This document shows, piece by piece, positions 1-9,281 of a stretch of 64,000 nt of DNA. The notes under the pieces are model-generated. The model was not told the DNA's origin and did no database searches. It was given only the letters and a program-made list of their open reading frames with translations. Position numbers and translations under genes: made by a program. How positions within the stretch are numbered: the stretch's first letter is position 1; each line of letters opens with the position of its first letter. The stretch is from Pelagomonas calceolata. Taxonomy: Eukaryota; Sar; Pelagophyceae; Pelagomonadales; Pelagomonadaceae. The stretch covers positions 248,001-312,000 of the forward strand of contig CAKKNE010000004.1 of NCBI GenBank assembly GCA_918797485.1, in the 5' to 3' direction.

Positions 1-285
1 CGGCGTCACGGCGCCGGCGTTTTGAATGGCCAGCGCCGAGACGCGCGCCTCGGCGCCCGGCGGGCCGTAGTATTCGCTGCCGCCGCCAATCAATCCTGCA
101 TCCGTGCGCGCGCCGATCGATGCGCAGGCGCGACTCGCGACCTTTGCTACGGCCGCGGTTTGTTGCGAGTCCGTCAGCCAGAGCAGCGCGTCCGGTTTCG
201 CCTCTTGGAGTTTAGCAGCGAACTTGGTGCAGAGCTGCTCGATGCTGGGTGCGGCTACTGCCAGGGATTTGATGCGTAGCGCCAT
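1..285 (-). CDS. FIST-domain protein, N-terminal part (runs off the window)
   Basis: An open frame starts at an ATG ending at 285 and runs without a stop to base 1, giving 95 residues. It begins MALRIKSLAVAAPS. Later comes a stretch with an IGARTDAGLIGGGSEYYG motif, which resembles the FIST N-terminal sensor fold (a predicted pocket, then a conserved G-x-x-x-x-G-x-x-x-E turn followed by small strands). FIST proteins bind small molecules; in plants the domain is coupled to F-box proteins. The rest lies outside the window, so partner domains are unknown. The gene is tandem with the WD40 gene upstream, separated by 189 bases. The call rests on motif resemblance only. Confidence 0.55.
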   Translation of the reverse strand, partial: MALRIKSLAVAAPSIEQLCTKFAAKLQEAKPDALLWLTDSQQTAAVAKVASRACASIGARTDAGLIGGGSEYYGPPGAEARVSALAIQNAGAVTP

Positions 286-474
286 TACTGCTGCAAAATT
301 TTGATGGCAAGCGACGTGCGGTAAGAAACAGCTTCTGTTCCAGAGAGATGCGGCAGCGCCGGTCGAGCAATGAGGCCGCGCACTCACAAAAAGTCGCCAC
401 TGCAGGCTGTGACGGGTTTTGAAGCTGCAATTGTGGACGATCTCTACTTAGGCAAGTTCGAAACGTAAGAATTG

Positions 475-1578
475 TTACTTCCTACCCGCGTCGATAGCGC
501 TCCGTCTCTCGCGCCGCCGACGCAACTCCCCCGTCTCGACATCGTAGAGAGATACGGTGTTGTCCCACGAGCCGATAGCGATGGTCGCGGAATCTGGGCT
601 GAACGCGACGGTGGGCACCGCGCCGCCGCGCCTCAGCACTCGGCGACAGATGAAGCGATCCCTCACGTCGAAGAGCGTCACGGCCCCGGTGAAGTCGCCC
701 ACCGCGAGCCAGCGCCCGCACCGCGAGAAGTCCGAGCTCTCGACGGAGCCGCCGAAATGGAGCGTGCGCAGTCGCGCGCCCGTCGCTGCGTCATATACGG
801 CGAGCATCATGAAACGGTTCCCGGCCACGACCATCGACGAGTCCGGAGAGAATTTGACGGTGAATATCAGGTTGCCGCCCGGCCTCTCCCACCTCATCGT
901 CGCTCCCGTGGCCAAATCATACACCGCCAATAAAGCGTCGTCGCCGCCGCAGGCCAGCAGTTGCCCGTCCGGACTGAATGCAACCGCGTTCACCTCTCCG
1001 TCGCGGAAGAGCTCCTTGCGCACCTCGTAGGTCGTCGTGTCGTACAAGGTAACCTTCTCGTCCTGACCGCCGGCGGCGAGCGTTGCGCCGCCCGGAGCGA
1101 ACGCCACGGCCCAGACGACGCCTTCGCGCTGCCACGTGTGCCGCAAGGCGCCGTCGACGTATAACGTGCAGAAATCAACGTTGCCCTCGTGATCAATACC
1201 GCCCGCTGCGAACGTCAGACCAGGCTCGTCCGAGAACGCGAGCGCCCGGACCTCGCGTCCCGTGCCCATGTCATAATTCGTCTGGCGATAACACAGCTGG
1301 CCCGTAGTTGAATCGTACACGCTAATATCGCGGCCGGCGTCCGTAGCCACATATCTCCCGTCGGACGAGTAGCACACGTTCCAGAGCTGTTTGCAGTCGC
1401 ACCCGCATCGGAGCACGAACGCCCGTCGCAGCGCCGCGTAGTCCTTGCAGATTCGCGCGACGCTCGCATCGTCGCGCTCGTCCAAAAAGCCGAGGACCGT
1501 GTACAAGATGCCCTCTTGGAGGGCCGGGCCGCGCAGGCGTGCCGCGCGGCGGCGTCCGGCACGAGTCGCGATGCGCAT
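475..1578 (-). CDS. WD40-repeat protein with F-box-like N-terminus
   Basis: 367 residues. Residues about 20-50 (ILYTVLGFLDERDDASVARI and following) look like a short F-box-type helix bundle. Then come about six to seven WD40 blades with repeated 'FSPDG..LA.G..D..V.LYD' patterns to the C-terminus. This fits a beta-propeller substrate receptor or scaffold; the F-box reading is weaker than the WD40 reading. The start is the first ATG (1576-1578) and no intron is needed. About 190 bases separate it from the FIST gene downstream. No specific orthologue is recognised. Confidence 0.75.
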   Translation of the reverse strand: MRIATRAGRRRAARLRGPALQEGILYTVLGFLDERDDASVARICKDYAALRRAFVLRCGCDCKQLWNVCYSSDGRYVATDAGRDISVYDSTTGQLCYRQTNYDMGTGREVRALAFSDEPGLTFAAGGIDHEGNVDFCTLYVDGALRHTWQREGVVWAVAFAPGGATLAAGGQDEKVTLYDTTTYEVRKELFRDGEVNAVAFSPDGQLLACGGDDALLAVYDLATGATMRWERPGGNLIFTVKFSPDSSMVVAGNRFMMLAVYDAATGARLRTLHFGGSVESSDFSRCGRWLAVGDFTGAVTLFDVRDRFICRRVLRRGGAVPTVAFSPDSATIAIGSWDNTVSLYDVETGELRRRRERRSAIDAGRK

Positions 1579-1886
1579 TGCAATTGATGCGGCGAGTTGG
1601 GCACTTCAGACACACAGCCTGATTTTGGCTCTATCTGCGCTTCCGCGGCGGCACGGATGCAACGCTCTCGTCGACGGCAGTGCCGCACAACCAGTAGTCA
1701 GTATGCGGGCGTCAGATTGAGATTGGCACCACCACCCTGGCCGTACGAGGCAGGAGGGCGCGGCGGGCGGCGCGCGGCGCGGGAGAGCAGCAAGAGCTGG
1801 ATAAGGAACCGAATTTGGCTCGACGCCATCGACGCGTCCCAAGGCCTCTTCTAAACCTCACTTTACGCCATGGGAACAACGCGTAC
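1579..1886. other. Intergenic region, no gene seen
   Basis: Lies between the start of the WD40 gene and the stop of argininosuccinate lyase. No convincing coding frame. It contains a CGACGCCATCGACGCG block near 1821-1836, a motif that recurs inside several introns of the window. The promoter palindrome found at many other genes was not seen here. Confidence 0.5.
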
Positions 1887-3410
1887 CTAGGGCTCCGTCA
1901 CGAGCGCCACGGCGTCCTGGGAAGGCCCGTCGTTCTCCGTCCGCGCGAGCCACGCCGACAACGCCGCGACCTGCTCCTTCTGGGCTCTGATGGACGTGCC
2001 GCCCTGCGCGTCCCGCGACTCCGCCGACCGGTCAAAGTCCCAGAGCGCCGCGACGTCCGCGTCGCTATCGTTCTCGAAGGCCGGGTGGAGAGTAGCTAAT
2101 TGAGCTTTGGACAACCCCGCGAGCGACGTGTTCTCCTTTTCAGCGAGCCGCACGGCGGCCCCAGCCACGTGGTGCGTCTCGCGGAAGGGCACGTTGTGCT
2201 TTCGCACCAGATGCTCGGCCAAATCGGTCGCGAGCATCGCCGGCTCCAGAGCGCTCCGCATGCGCTCGGGGTGGATCTCCGTCGTCGTGAGCACGCCCCG
2301 CGCCACCTCCAGAGCGACCCTCAACTGGTGCGCGGCGTCGAAGACGGGCTCCTTATCTTCTTGGAGGTCCTTGTTGTAGGCCGACGGGCACGACGCGAGG
2401 AGCGACGTGAGCGTCGCCTGGTGGCCCGCCAAGCGCGCGGCCTTGCCCCTCAAGAGTTCGAGCGCGTCGGGGTTGCGCTTCTGGGGCATGAGCGACGAGC
2501 CCGTCGAGTAGCGCTGCCCAAAGGACACGAACGCGAACTCTTTCGTCCCGTAAATAATCAAATCCTCGGCCCACCTCGACAGGTGCACGCCGAGCAACGC
2601 CGCCCACTGCGTGAACTCGACGGCGAAGTCGCGGTCCGAGACCGAGTCCATGGAATTGGGAGTGGGACCCCCGCCAAACTTGAGGGCATCGCTCAGCTTC
2701 CGGCGCTGCTCCTCGTCGAAGAAGGGGTGGCCCGCCAAAGCTCCCGAGCCGAGCGGGCACCGATCACTGCGCGCCCACAACGCGTCCAGCCGCTCCGCGT
2801 CGCGCGTCCACGCCCAGGCGTGGCTCATCAACCAGTGCGAATATCTCACCGGTTGGGCTCTCTGGAGATGCGTGTAGCCGGGCATGAGGGCGCCCTGCGC
2901 TTCGTCAGATCCGGCCACGTCTCTCGCATCTTCCACGAGGCCTCTGAGCAATGATCGCAACGCGTGCACCTCGGCCCGCAACCACAATCGCAGATCCGTG
3001 GCGACCTGATCATTTCTCGACCGGCCCGTGTGCAACCGGCCGGCGATGTCCGTGCCCACCAGATCACCTAATCGCCGTTCATTCGCGGTGTGAATGTCCT
3101 CGTCGCCCTCAATCTCCACAAATTTATTATCGGCCCACTCCTTGCGCACGTCGCTCAGTCCTTGGCGCATCTTGCTCGATTGGTCTGAATCAATGACGCC
3201 GGCCTCCGTGAGTGCAGCAGCGTAAGCTTTAGAGCCGGCAAGGTCCGCGGCCCAGAGCCTCTTGTCGAAGGGCAAGGAATCATTAAACAGCTCCATGGTC
3301 TTGTCCGTGGCCTCCCCGAAGGCGCCGCCCCAGAGCTTCGCCGGTTTCTTGGTCTCGCTCGACATGGCTCGGCCGGCGAGCCTTGCAGTGGTGCGGGAGA
3401 GGGCGCGCAT
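1887..3410 (-). CDS. argH: Argininosuccinate lyase
   Basis: 507 residues, full family length. Catalyses argininosuccinate to arginine plus fumarate (arginine synthesis/urea cycle). The family signature GSSLMPQKRNPDALE is intact, as are the N-terminal KLWGGAF block, the TGRSRNDQVATDLRLW block and the AYNKDLQEDKEP block. The first ATG (3410) adds about 15 basic, Ser/Arg-rich residues (MRALSRTTARLAGRA) before a second ATG at 3365. This could be a weak organelle presequence, or the real start may be 3365 (MSSETKKPAKLWGG). Single exon. Identification is very secure; localisation is inferred. Confidence 0.96.
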   Translation of the reverse strand: MRALSRTTARLAGRAMSSETKKPAKLWGGAFGEATDKTMELFNDSLPFDKRLWAADLAGSKAYAAALTEAGVIDSDQSSKMRQGLSDVRKEWADNKFVEIEGDEDIHTANERRLGDLVGTDIAGRLHTGRSRNDQVATDLRLWLRAEVHALRSLLRGLVEDARDVAGSDEAQGALMPGYTHLQRAQPVRYSHWLMSHAWAWTRDAERLDALWARSDRCPLGSGALAGHPFFDEEQRRKLSDALKFGGGPTPNSMDSVSDRDFAVEFTQWAALLGVHLSRWAEDLIIYGTKEFAFVSFGQRYSTGSSLMPQKRNPDALELLRGKAARLAGHQATLTSLLASCPSAYNKDLQEDKEPVFDAAHQLRVALEVARGVLTTTEIHPERMRSALEPAMLATDLAEHLVRKHNVPFRETHHVAGAAVRLAEKENTSLAGLSKAQLATLHPAFENDSDADVAALWDFDRSAESRDAQGGTSIRAQKEQVAALSAWLARTENDGPSQDAVALVTEP

Positions 3411-3674
3411 CGATGGCGTGCTGCTTGCGTGCAGTCGGTTGCTGCGCTATCGAGTGCTCGCTGTGCAACGCTCAGCCTTTGAGATTGCTTCACGATGTCA
3501 AATGACAGCTGCAATCCTAGACGCTGCGTATGCGTTATCTAGCGTAGCGACATACTAGCGATGCACGGTGGGCCCGGGGGAGCGGAGGGGGTACGGGGGA
3601 CCCCGCGACGTGACTAGCCTGAGCCATAGTTTACTACACCCACTTGCTTACCTAGTACGGAAGGACCCCACGTC

Positions 3675-4600
3675 TCACGGCATCGTCAGCCCGCCGTCGA
3701 CGGAGAGGCTCTGGCCCGTGACGGCGTCGGACGCCGGCGCCGCGAAGAAGACGCACGCCGTCGCGAAGTCTTCGACGGTCGTCGTCTTGCGGAGGGGCGT
3801 CGCTCCGGCGACGTAGCCGAAGACCTCGTCCGTCGTTAGCGACGACGCGTCCGTGCGCTCGAGCAGCCCGCCCGCAACGAGGTTGACGCGCACGCCGAGC
3901 GGGCCGAGCTCGGCGGCCAGATTGCGTGTTACACTCACGAGCGCGGCCTTCGCTGCGGAGTAGTCGTAGTACCTGTGTGGAAATCAAATTTCGGGGCCCC
4001 ACGCGCGTCGATGCTGTCTCCGTCAACCTAACTCACTGGTTGATTTCAACGCAGCTAGTACGTCACGACGGGATTATAAACCAGGTTCGTGCCGACGTTA
4101 ACAATCTTGCCGTACTTGGTGGCCTCGAACGACGGCAGGCACGCCTGCGCGGCGTTGACGGCGCCCTGCACAGTGCCTCGCATCTGCGCGTCGATGCTCT
4201 CCCACGACACCGTTTTGAGCGAGGCCGACGCGGACGTCGGGTCGAACTTATATGATTGCAGCGCGTTGTTGACGAGGACCGAGACCTTGGCGCCGAAGTG
4301 GGCCTCGGCCGTCGCTACCAATGCATCCATGTCCGCTTTCACTCTTACATCTCCGTAGACCGCCAACGCCTGCTCGCCGATCTCGGCGACCACGGTTTCG
4401 GCCTTTTCCTTGCTCTGAAAGTAGTTCACGACGACCATGGCGCCCTCGCTCGCAAAGGTTCTCGCGAGCTCGGCGCCGACGCCACGCGAGGCACCGGTGA
4501 TCACGACGAGACGGCCCGCGAGCTGGCCGGCGGGAGCGGAGCACTCGTCCGCCGCCGACGACACGACGGCGGCCATCGATAATAACAGGCGAGTGAGCAT
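3675..4600 (-). CDS. Short-chain dehydrogenase/reductase (FabG-like), two exons
   Basis: Exons 4062-4600 and 3675-3972 on the minus strand give 278 residues; phases fit exactly (539 + 298 nt). Classical SDR: hydrophobic N-terminus (possible signal or anchor), TGASRGVG nucleotide-binding motif (about 35-42), VLVNNA (about 108-113), catalytic Y184-S-A-A-K188, and a C-terminal GQSLSVDGGLTMP end typical of 3-oxoacyl-ACP reductase relatives. The intron is an introner copy placed four codons before the catalytic Tyr. The ATG at 4600 is preferred because an in-frame upstream extension (to 4783) has no family resemblance. The substrate is unknown. Confidence 0.88.
3973..4061 (-). mobile_element. Introner element forming the SDR intron (IE1)
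   Basis: 89-nt intron. Element ends are GATTTCCACACAG at the acceptor side and a decayed CTGCGTTGAAATC at the donor side. The donor is the GT of GTACTAGC (4054-4061 on the minus strand). The sequence after the acceptor is GTACTACG, matching in its first six bases, so the donor appears to come from a target-site duplication. Splicing restores ...VVTYYDYSAAK. The imperfect duplication and altered terminal repeat suggest an older copy. Confidence 0.85.
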
Positions 4601-4774
4601 GCTGAAGTGCAGTTTTGTGGCAACTTTTGTTGTGAGCCTTGCAAAGCCACACAACTTGTGGACAATGTGGCCTTCAATAAATGGTAGTTCGCAATTGCAG
4701 ATTTGAAAAACTATGCCTAATTCACGGCTAGCTCCTGAACCTTCACTGGCCACAAAAATCCTATAATCCCTAAG

Positions 4775-4789
4775 GTGTGACACACTAGC
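4775..4789 (-). promoter_or_regulatory. Half copy of the promoter palindrome
   Basis: Minus-strand GCTAGTGTGTCACAC, one arm plus core of the window-wide palindrome, about 175 bp upstream of the SDR start codon. The second arm is not evident. Confidence 0.4.
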
Positions 4790-4879
4790 ACCGAGGCTGA
4801 GGCGTCGTTACGCAAACGACGCGCTGCTGATGGAGATACAATAAAGTTACCAAATAAAAGGAGAAAGCGAACGAGCGGC

Positions 4880-5956
4880 TCAAGAACGCCACCGCCGGAA
4901 CGGGTTCCAAGACGACGACGCCGCCGCCGGCCACGGCCGCTCGTTCGCCGCCTTCGCCGCGTCGTCGATCACCGCCAGGAGCGCCTCCATGAATTTCCCC
5001 GTCGCCGTGTTGTGGATGCTGTGACCGCCTTCCACGAACTCCCTTACCTGAACCGAAGGCAGGCGCTTCTGCATGTCCCGAATGCCGTCCGGTCCGTCCC
5101 AATCCGTCACCGTGCCTCCAAACGCCGTGGGCCCCGCGACCCAGAGGTGGACCGAGAACGGCAATGCTTTGTGCGAAGCGAGGGCGTCCCAATTGCGAGT
5201 CGCAGCATCGCAGGCCAGCACGTTCGCGCGCGCGAGCTGCTGCGCTTGCGGGTTCACGTCGCTCCAGTAGCCGCCGCCGGCGATGGGCCGGACCCGCGAC
5301 CCGAGCCAGCCCTGGACGCGGTCGGCCTCGTAGTGCTTCTCGAGGGCCGCGACCGCGTCCTTTTCACTCGCAAATTCCCTATCAAATTCTTCGATCTCCT
5401 CGGTCTCCTGGGGCCGCCGGCCCCACTTCTCGCGGTTCCGGCAGTCCATGTCCTCGACGACGACCGCCGCGAGGCGGTCGGGTGCTTCCCGCGCGGAAAT
5501 CGCCGCCACGGCCATGGCCACGCGGCCGCCCATGCTGTGGCCCACGAGGATCCAAGGTCTCTGAACGCCGTGCTGGACCTCGACGGCGTGGATCACGTCC
5601 CTCGCCAGCGCCTCCGTGGAAAAGCTCGCCGGATCACCGAGCGGGCTCTCGCCGTGGCCGCGCTGGTCGAGCGCCAGCGCGGGCAGGCCCGCCTCGTGCA
5701 GCTTCGGCAATACCTGGTGCCACGTCTGCTTGCTGCTGTCGAGGCCGTGTACCAATACAGTGGTGGGCGTGTTCCTGCCGCGTACGCTCGAGGCGAGCGG
5801 CACGCGCTTATCGCCGCCCAGCGAGAGCGCGCTCGACTGTTGTCCGAGCAGCGCTGCTGCCGGCGCCCATCTAGCAAGCTGCCACAGTCTTGGGCTGGCC
5901 ATGGTGATGAGTGCTACGAGATAGCCAACGAGAGCGCCGACGAGGAGCTGGCGCAT
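4880..5956 (-). CDS. Alpha/beta hydrolase, ABHD11-like
   Basis: 358 residues. N-terminal hydrophobic segment (about 3-20; membrane anchor or signal), then an alpha/beta hydrolase fold: VLVHGLDSSKQTWH (oxyanion region, about 67-80), ALDQRGHGES (about 95-104), nucleophile elbow GHSMGG with S141, and GGHSIHNTATGKF carrying the catalytic His near 318. The LVHGL...HSMGG pattern and 'LALDQRGHGESP' fit the ABHD11/YbfF branch (serine hydrolases acting on lipid or acyl esters). Substrate is inferred only. It shares a divergent promoter region with the thioesterase gene at 6312. Confidence 0.85.
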   Translation of the reverse strand: MRQLLVGALVGYLVALITMASPRLWQLARWAPAAALLGQQSSALSLGGDKRVPLASSVRGRNTPTTVLVHGLDSSKQTWHQVLPKLHEAGLPALALDQRGHGESPLGDPASFSTEALARDVIHAVEVQHGVQRPWILVGHSMGGRVAMAVAAISAREAPDRLAAVVVEDMDCRNREKWGRRPQETEEIEEFDREFASEKDAVAALEKHYEADRVQGWLGSRVRPIAGGGYWSDVNPQAQQLARANVLACDAATRNWDALASHKALPFSVHLWVAGPTAFGGTVTDWDGPDGIRDMQKRLPSVQVREFVEGGHSIHNTATGKFMEALLAVIDDAAKAANERPWPAAASSSWNPFRRWRS

Positions 5957-6039
5957 GTATTTCTATACAGCACTGCACGAATTTGGCGTACAAGCCGCAG
6001 CGAGCTCTGTCCGCAGCTTTTGCTGCCTTGCCAATGGTT

Positions 6040-6063
6040 GCTAGTGTCTTACAGGACGCTAGC
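6040..6063 (+). promoter_or_regulatory. Promoter palindrome copy
   Basis: GCTAG arm, core TGTCTTACAGGACG, then CTAGC arm. It lies in the 355-bp divergent gap, 84 bp from the hydrolase start (5956) and 249 bp from the thioesterase start (6312). Nothing else is recognised in the gap. Confidence 0.7.
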
Positions 6064-6311
6064 TGTCGAGGTTTGGCGCAGAGAGAAATCGGCGCGACGC
6101 AGGCCCCGTCCGCGTGACCGAGTGCCGATCTTCTTTTCTCCGGCGCGGCTTCCACCCGCGGGACCAAAATAAAGCGTTCCTCACCATTTCCTGTCAGTGA
6201 TATTTTCACAAATCAATCCAGCTCCGACGGTCGCTTGCGGGTTGCGTAAGCGCGAGAATAGACAGCCCCGCGCAAGAGAGAGTAGTTAAGCGGTCACGGA
6301 CCCTGCGCAAT

Positions 6312-7070
6312 ATGGGTGATTTCGCAACCCTCCGATTCGGCCCGAAAAACGCTAGTCGACGCGTCGTCTTCGGCCACGGCATCGGCGGGTTAGATAGATT
6401 CGCCAACACCTTCATTAAGGGCGCCGTGGAGCACTGGTCCACGGACCCGCGGCTCCGCCACGTCGAGTTCATCGTGCCGACGGCGCCGACGCGGGATATG
6501 AGTATGTTTGCAGCAGGCGCAACGGCGGATGTCAGAGAGATGCTAGGTGACGCGAAGCTGCCGGCCTGGTTTGACGCTGGACAGGACGCGTCACTACCTA
6601 ATGGCTGGCGACTCAACCGCGAACACATCGCGGAGTCGAAGCGGACGTACATCAATCTGGCGACGCAGGACGGCGCAACACTCGAGACCACGGTCTTCGG
6701 CGGGTTCTCGAACGGCGGCGCCCAGGCCTTGGTCACCGGCCTCCAGACCCCGTGCGCCGGGATCTTGTGCCTCTGTTCGTCGCTCTTTGGCTTTCGCGAA
6801 TTTGATGACAAAGACCTGCAAATCCCGAAGCCAGTTCTCTACTGCACCGGCGAGAAGGACCCGTACGTACCGCTCGAAGAAATCGAGAAGGACAAGGCGT
6901 TCCTCGCGGACCGCTCGGCATGCGACGTCCAGGTCCGAACGTTCAATATGGGCCACGAGTCCTGCGAGCAGGAGCTCGCGGTCTGCGCGAACTGGCTGGC
7001 GAAGGTGCTCGCGGTCGACGGCGACGACGACGCTTTGGGGGCCGCGGCGGGCGTGGACTTCATCAAGTAG
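6312..7070 (+). CDS. Acyl-protein thioesterase / carboxylesterase-like
   Basis: 252 residues; phospholipase/carboxylesterase family (LYPLA/APT type). Motifs: VVFGHGIGG (about 18-26), nucleophile G-F-S133-N-G-G, acid D183 in TGEKDPYVP, and H215 in NMGHES. Length and triad spacing match the family (about 220-250). Members remove palmitoyl groups from proteins or hydrolyse lysophospholipids in the cytosol. GFSNGG replaces the common GFSQGG. Single exon, no targeting signal obvious. The start at 6312 is the first ATG; Kozak context is poor but no better choice exists. Confidence 0.87.
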   Translation: MGDFATLRFGPKNASRRVVFGHGIGGLDRFANTFIKGAVEHWSTDPRLRHVEFIVPTAPTRDMSMFAAGATADVREMLGDAKLPAWFDAGQDASLPNGWRLNREHIAESKRTYINLATQDGATLETTVFGGFSNGGAQALVTGLQTPCAGILCLCSSLFGFREFDDKDLQIPKPVLYCTGEKDPYVPLEEIEKDKAFLADRSACDVQVRTFNMGHESCEQELAVCANWLAKVLAVDGDDDALGAAAGVDFIK

Positions 7071-7173
7071 ACGGCGCGGTGCGAATCTTGGGGTTCTGGT
7101 GATAGAGCTTGAATAATTATCAATCAATCGGGTTTGGAGGCAGATGCCTCTAGAGGGATGCCCAGGGGCTATG

Positions 7174-7197
7174 GCTAGTGTCTTACAGGCCGCTAGG
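7174..7197 (+). promoter_or_regulatory. Promoter palindrome copy
   Basis: GCTAG arm, core TGTCTTACAGGCCG, then CTAGG arm. Lies in the 383-bp gap between the thioesterase stop and the HSP70 start, 257 bp before the HSP70 ATG. No other feature is evident in the gap. Confidence 0.7.
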
Positions 7198-7453
7198 CCA
7201 AAAAATATAAAGCCACGGCGAGCTGCAACTTTCAGCGTGCGACGACGACACTGAGTTGTTGAAGCATTGCGTGCAGTGCACAGTGCAAGGTTGCGTTGCG
7301 TGCAGCCAGAAGCAGCATCGCTGCGGAGCGTATCTTCTGAGCGAGTTGCACAACTCACCACAGAGCTGCTCCGCGTGGCATCCGCACGACAGCAAGATTC
7401 ACGCGATCGGAGCGCAATCGCGCACCAAGGCCTAGACAGCGACAGCAACAAGC

Positions 7454-8683
7454 ATGTCCGGCCACATCCTCATCCTCTTCGTGAGCGTGCTCGTCGCGGT
7501 GTCCGCGGTGCTCAGCGCGTTAGGATTCAAGGGAAGGGTGGAAGTCATCGGCGTCGACCTAGGAACCACGTACAGTGTGGCAGCAGTCTCGGAGAAGGGC
7601 CGGGTCCGAGTCTTCGAGGATCCGGTGCGGGGCAAATTGACAGCGTCGACCGTCGCCTTCCTCCAAGATGGGGGCGTCCTCGTGGGCAATGCCGCGAAGC
7701 GCCACGCGTTGAAGGACCCCAAGAACGTGATTTACGACGCGAAGCGCTTCATTGGCCGCAAGTACGACGACCCGACGGTCGCGGAACAGGCGAAAAAGTA
7801 CGCCTTTGCCGTCGTCGAGAACACGACGACGCACGACGCCGCCTTTCGGGTGCATGGTCGCACAATCGCACCAGCCGAAGTCGGCGCGGAGGTCGTGAAA
7901 GCGCTGCTGAAAACAGTGAACGAGGACCTCGGACACGAGAACGTCAAGCGAGCGGTCATAGCCGTCCCGGCGTCCTTTGGGGCCGCCCAGACCGCGGCGA
8001 CGGGCGAGGCTTTTAAAGCCGCCGGTTTGCGAGTGGCAAGAGTGATGCCGGAGCCGGTGGCCGCCGCTGTTGCTTATGGATTACACAAGAAGGAAAACGT
8101 CCATCATATACTGGTCTTTGACTTTGGCGGGGGTACCCTCGATGTGTCGATACTGTACGTCCAGAAAGGTAGCATAGAGGTCGTCGCGAACGGCGGCGAT
8201 AATGATTTAGGGGGTACCGACTTCGACGGCTGCATAGCGGACGACCTAACGAAGCAAGTCAATGCGGTAGCATCCTCAACGGACTGCGACGATTTCGTGA
8301 CGACGGAACCGTGCGAACCCCATGTGCTCCAGCAGCTCGCCGAGGAGATGAAGGTGCAGGTATCCTCGGTCGATACTGTACAAAGAAAGTGCGCCGCGCG
8401 CACGAAAAAGGGCTGCGAGGAGTTAGAACTCACTCTAACGAAGCAGCGCTTCGAGAAGACGTGTGCCCACCTCTTCCAGCGGGCCCTCAAAACCGTCGAC
8501 GACACGCTGACCAACGGCATGCTCACAAAAAAGGATGTGGACGAAGTGGTGCTGGTCGGCGGCACGAGTCGGGTCCCGCACATGAGGGAATTATTACGGA
8601 AGTCTATTGGAGTGTCCAAACTCAATCTAGAAATAGACCCGGACGTGACGGTCGCCGTCGGCGCGGCGAGCATCCTGGACTGA
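7454..8683 (+). CDS. HSP70-family protein lacking the substrate-binding domain (HSPA13/Stch-like)
   Basis: 409 residues. N-terminal hydrophobic segment (about 4-24, signal peptide or anchor), then an HSP70 ATPase domain: GVDLGTTYSVAAV phosphate-1 motif, RFIGRKYDD, EPVAAAVAYG, FDFGGGTLDVSIL phosphate-2 motif, GGTDFD, and VGGTSRVPHMRELL adenosine motif. The chain stops right after the nucleotide-binding domain (VAVGAASILD). A signal peptide plus ATPase-only layout is that of HSPA13/Stch, an ER or microsomal protein that regulates translocation or proteostasis. Orthology is inferred from architecture. Confidence 0.88.
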   Translation: MSGHILILFVSVLVAVSAVLSALGFKGRVEVIGVDLGTTYSVAAVSEKGRVRVFEDPVRGKLTASTVAFLQDGGVLVGNAAKRHALKDPKNVIYDAKRFIGRKYDDPTVAEQAKKYAFAVVENTTTHDAAFRVHGRTIAPAEVGAEVVKALLKTVNEDLGHENVKRAVIAVPASFGAAQTAATGEAFKAAGLRVARVMPEPVAAAVAYGLHKKENVHHILVFDFGGGTLDVSILYVQKGSIEVVANGGDNDLGGTDFDGCIADDLTKQVNAVASSTDCDDFVTTEPCEPHVLQQLAEEMKVQVSSVDTVQRKCAARTKKGCEELELTLTKQRFEKTCAHLFQRALKTVDDTLTNGMLTKKDVDEVVLVGGTSRVPHMRELLRKSIGVSKLNLEIDPDVTVAVGAASILD

Positions 8684-8804
8684 GTAAGTAGCTATGACTG
8701 GTAAAAAGTGCTCCTTAGAACCGGGAGGATGACTCCTCCGCGCGCTTCCGGCTGATGAGCGCCGCCGCGGGGCTCGACTTCCGCCGCGTCGCCGCGGCGC
8801 GCGC

Positions 8805-9047
8805 CTAGACGAAGTCGTCGTCGTCGTAGACCCTCTGCGGGTTGGACGGCCGGTAGAACCGCGCGCAGGCGCACTTGATCTCCCCGTCGTCGCGGTGCAG
8901 GCCCCCGTAGTCGTAGCGCTGCATGTAGTACGTGAGCACCACGAGGATGGTATAGAGGCCGGCGATCTGTAAAACCCGTTTTGTCCCTCGCAACTTACTC
9001 ACGCGAGCCGCGAGGGTGGGGAAGAGGGAAGGGAGGGAGTATTTCAT
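8805..9047 (-). CDS. Possible small membrane protein
   Basis: Low-certainty gene. The C-terminal part contains one hydrophobic helix (IAGLYTILVVLTYYM) and an acidic end (RVYDDDDFV). A 36-nt segment starting with a strong donor GTGAGTAAG (9002) and ending TTTTACAG (8967) sits in frame just before the helix. It may be a very short intron, or the acceptor of a longer one whose first exon includes the 9044-9274 stretch (residues DRVLVYEELSGPKPLSSF); the phases also fit in that case. No family recognised. Confidence 0.3.
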   Translation of the reverse strand: MKYSLPSLFPTLAARVSKLRGTKRVLQIAGLYTILVVLTYYMQRYDYGGLHRDDGEIKCACARFYRPSNPQRVYDDDDFV

Positions 9048-9281
9048 TCAAGCCCACACGTCGTCGTCGACGCCTTGATGATTCGTGGGCTGAGCGCGGT
9101 CGGCAGAGCATCATCATGCCGGCCGGCAGCACGCCGTCGCCGCGGCGCCGTGACGATGCCGCGCAGTAGCGTGAAGCTGCTTAGCGGCTTTGGGCCGGAG
9201 AGCTCCTCGTAGACGAGCACTCGATCCGAACCAAATTCGCAGGTCGGCTGAAAGGAAGAACGAGGCACCACCATAAAACAT

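Noticed and set aside
2100-2954. Long plus-strand open frame opposite argininosuccinate lyase
   Set aside because: Arg/Pro/His-rich shadow of a certain enzyme; GC-rich codon bias opens antisense frames throughout the window.
5012-6172. 386-residue plus-strand frame opposite the alpha/beta hydrolase
   Set aside because: Antisense shadow without motifs; the hydrolase has its complete catalytic triad.
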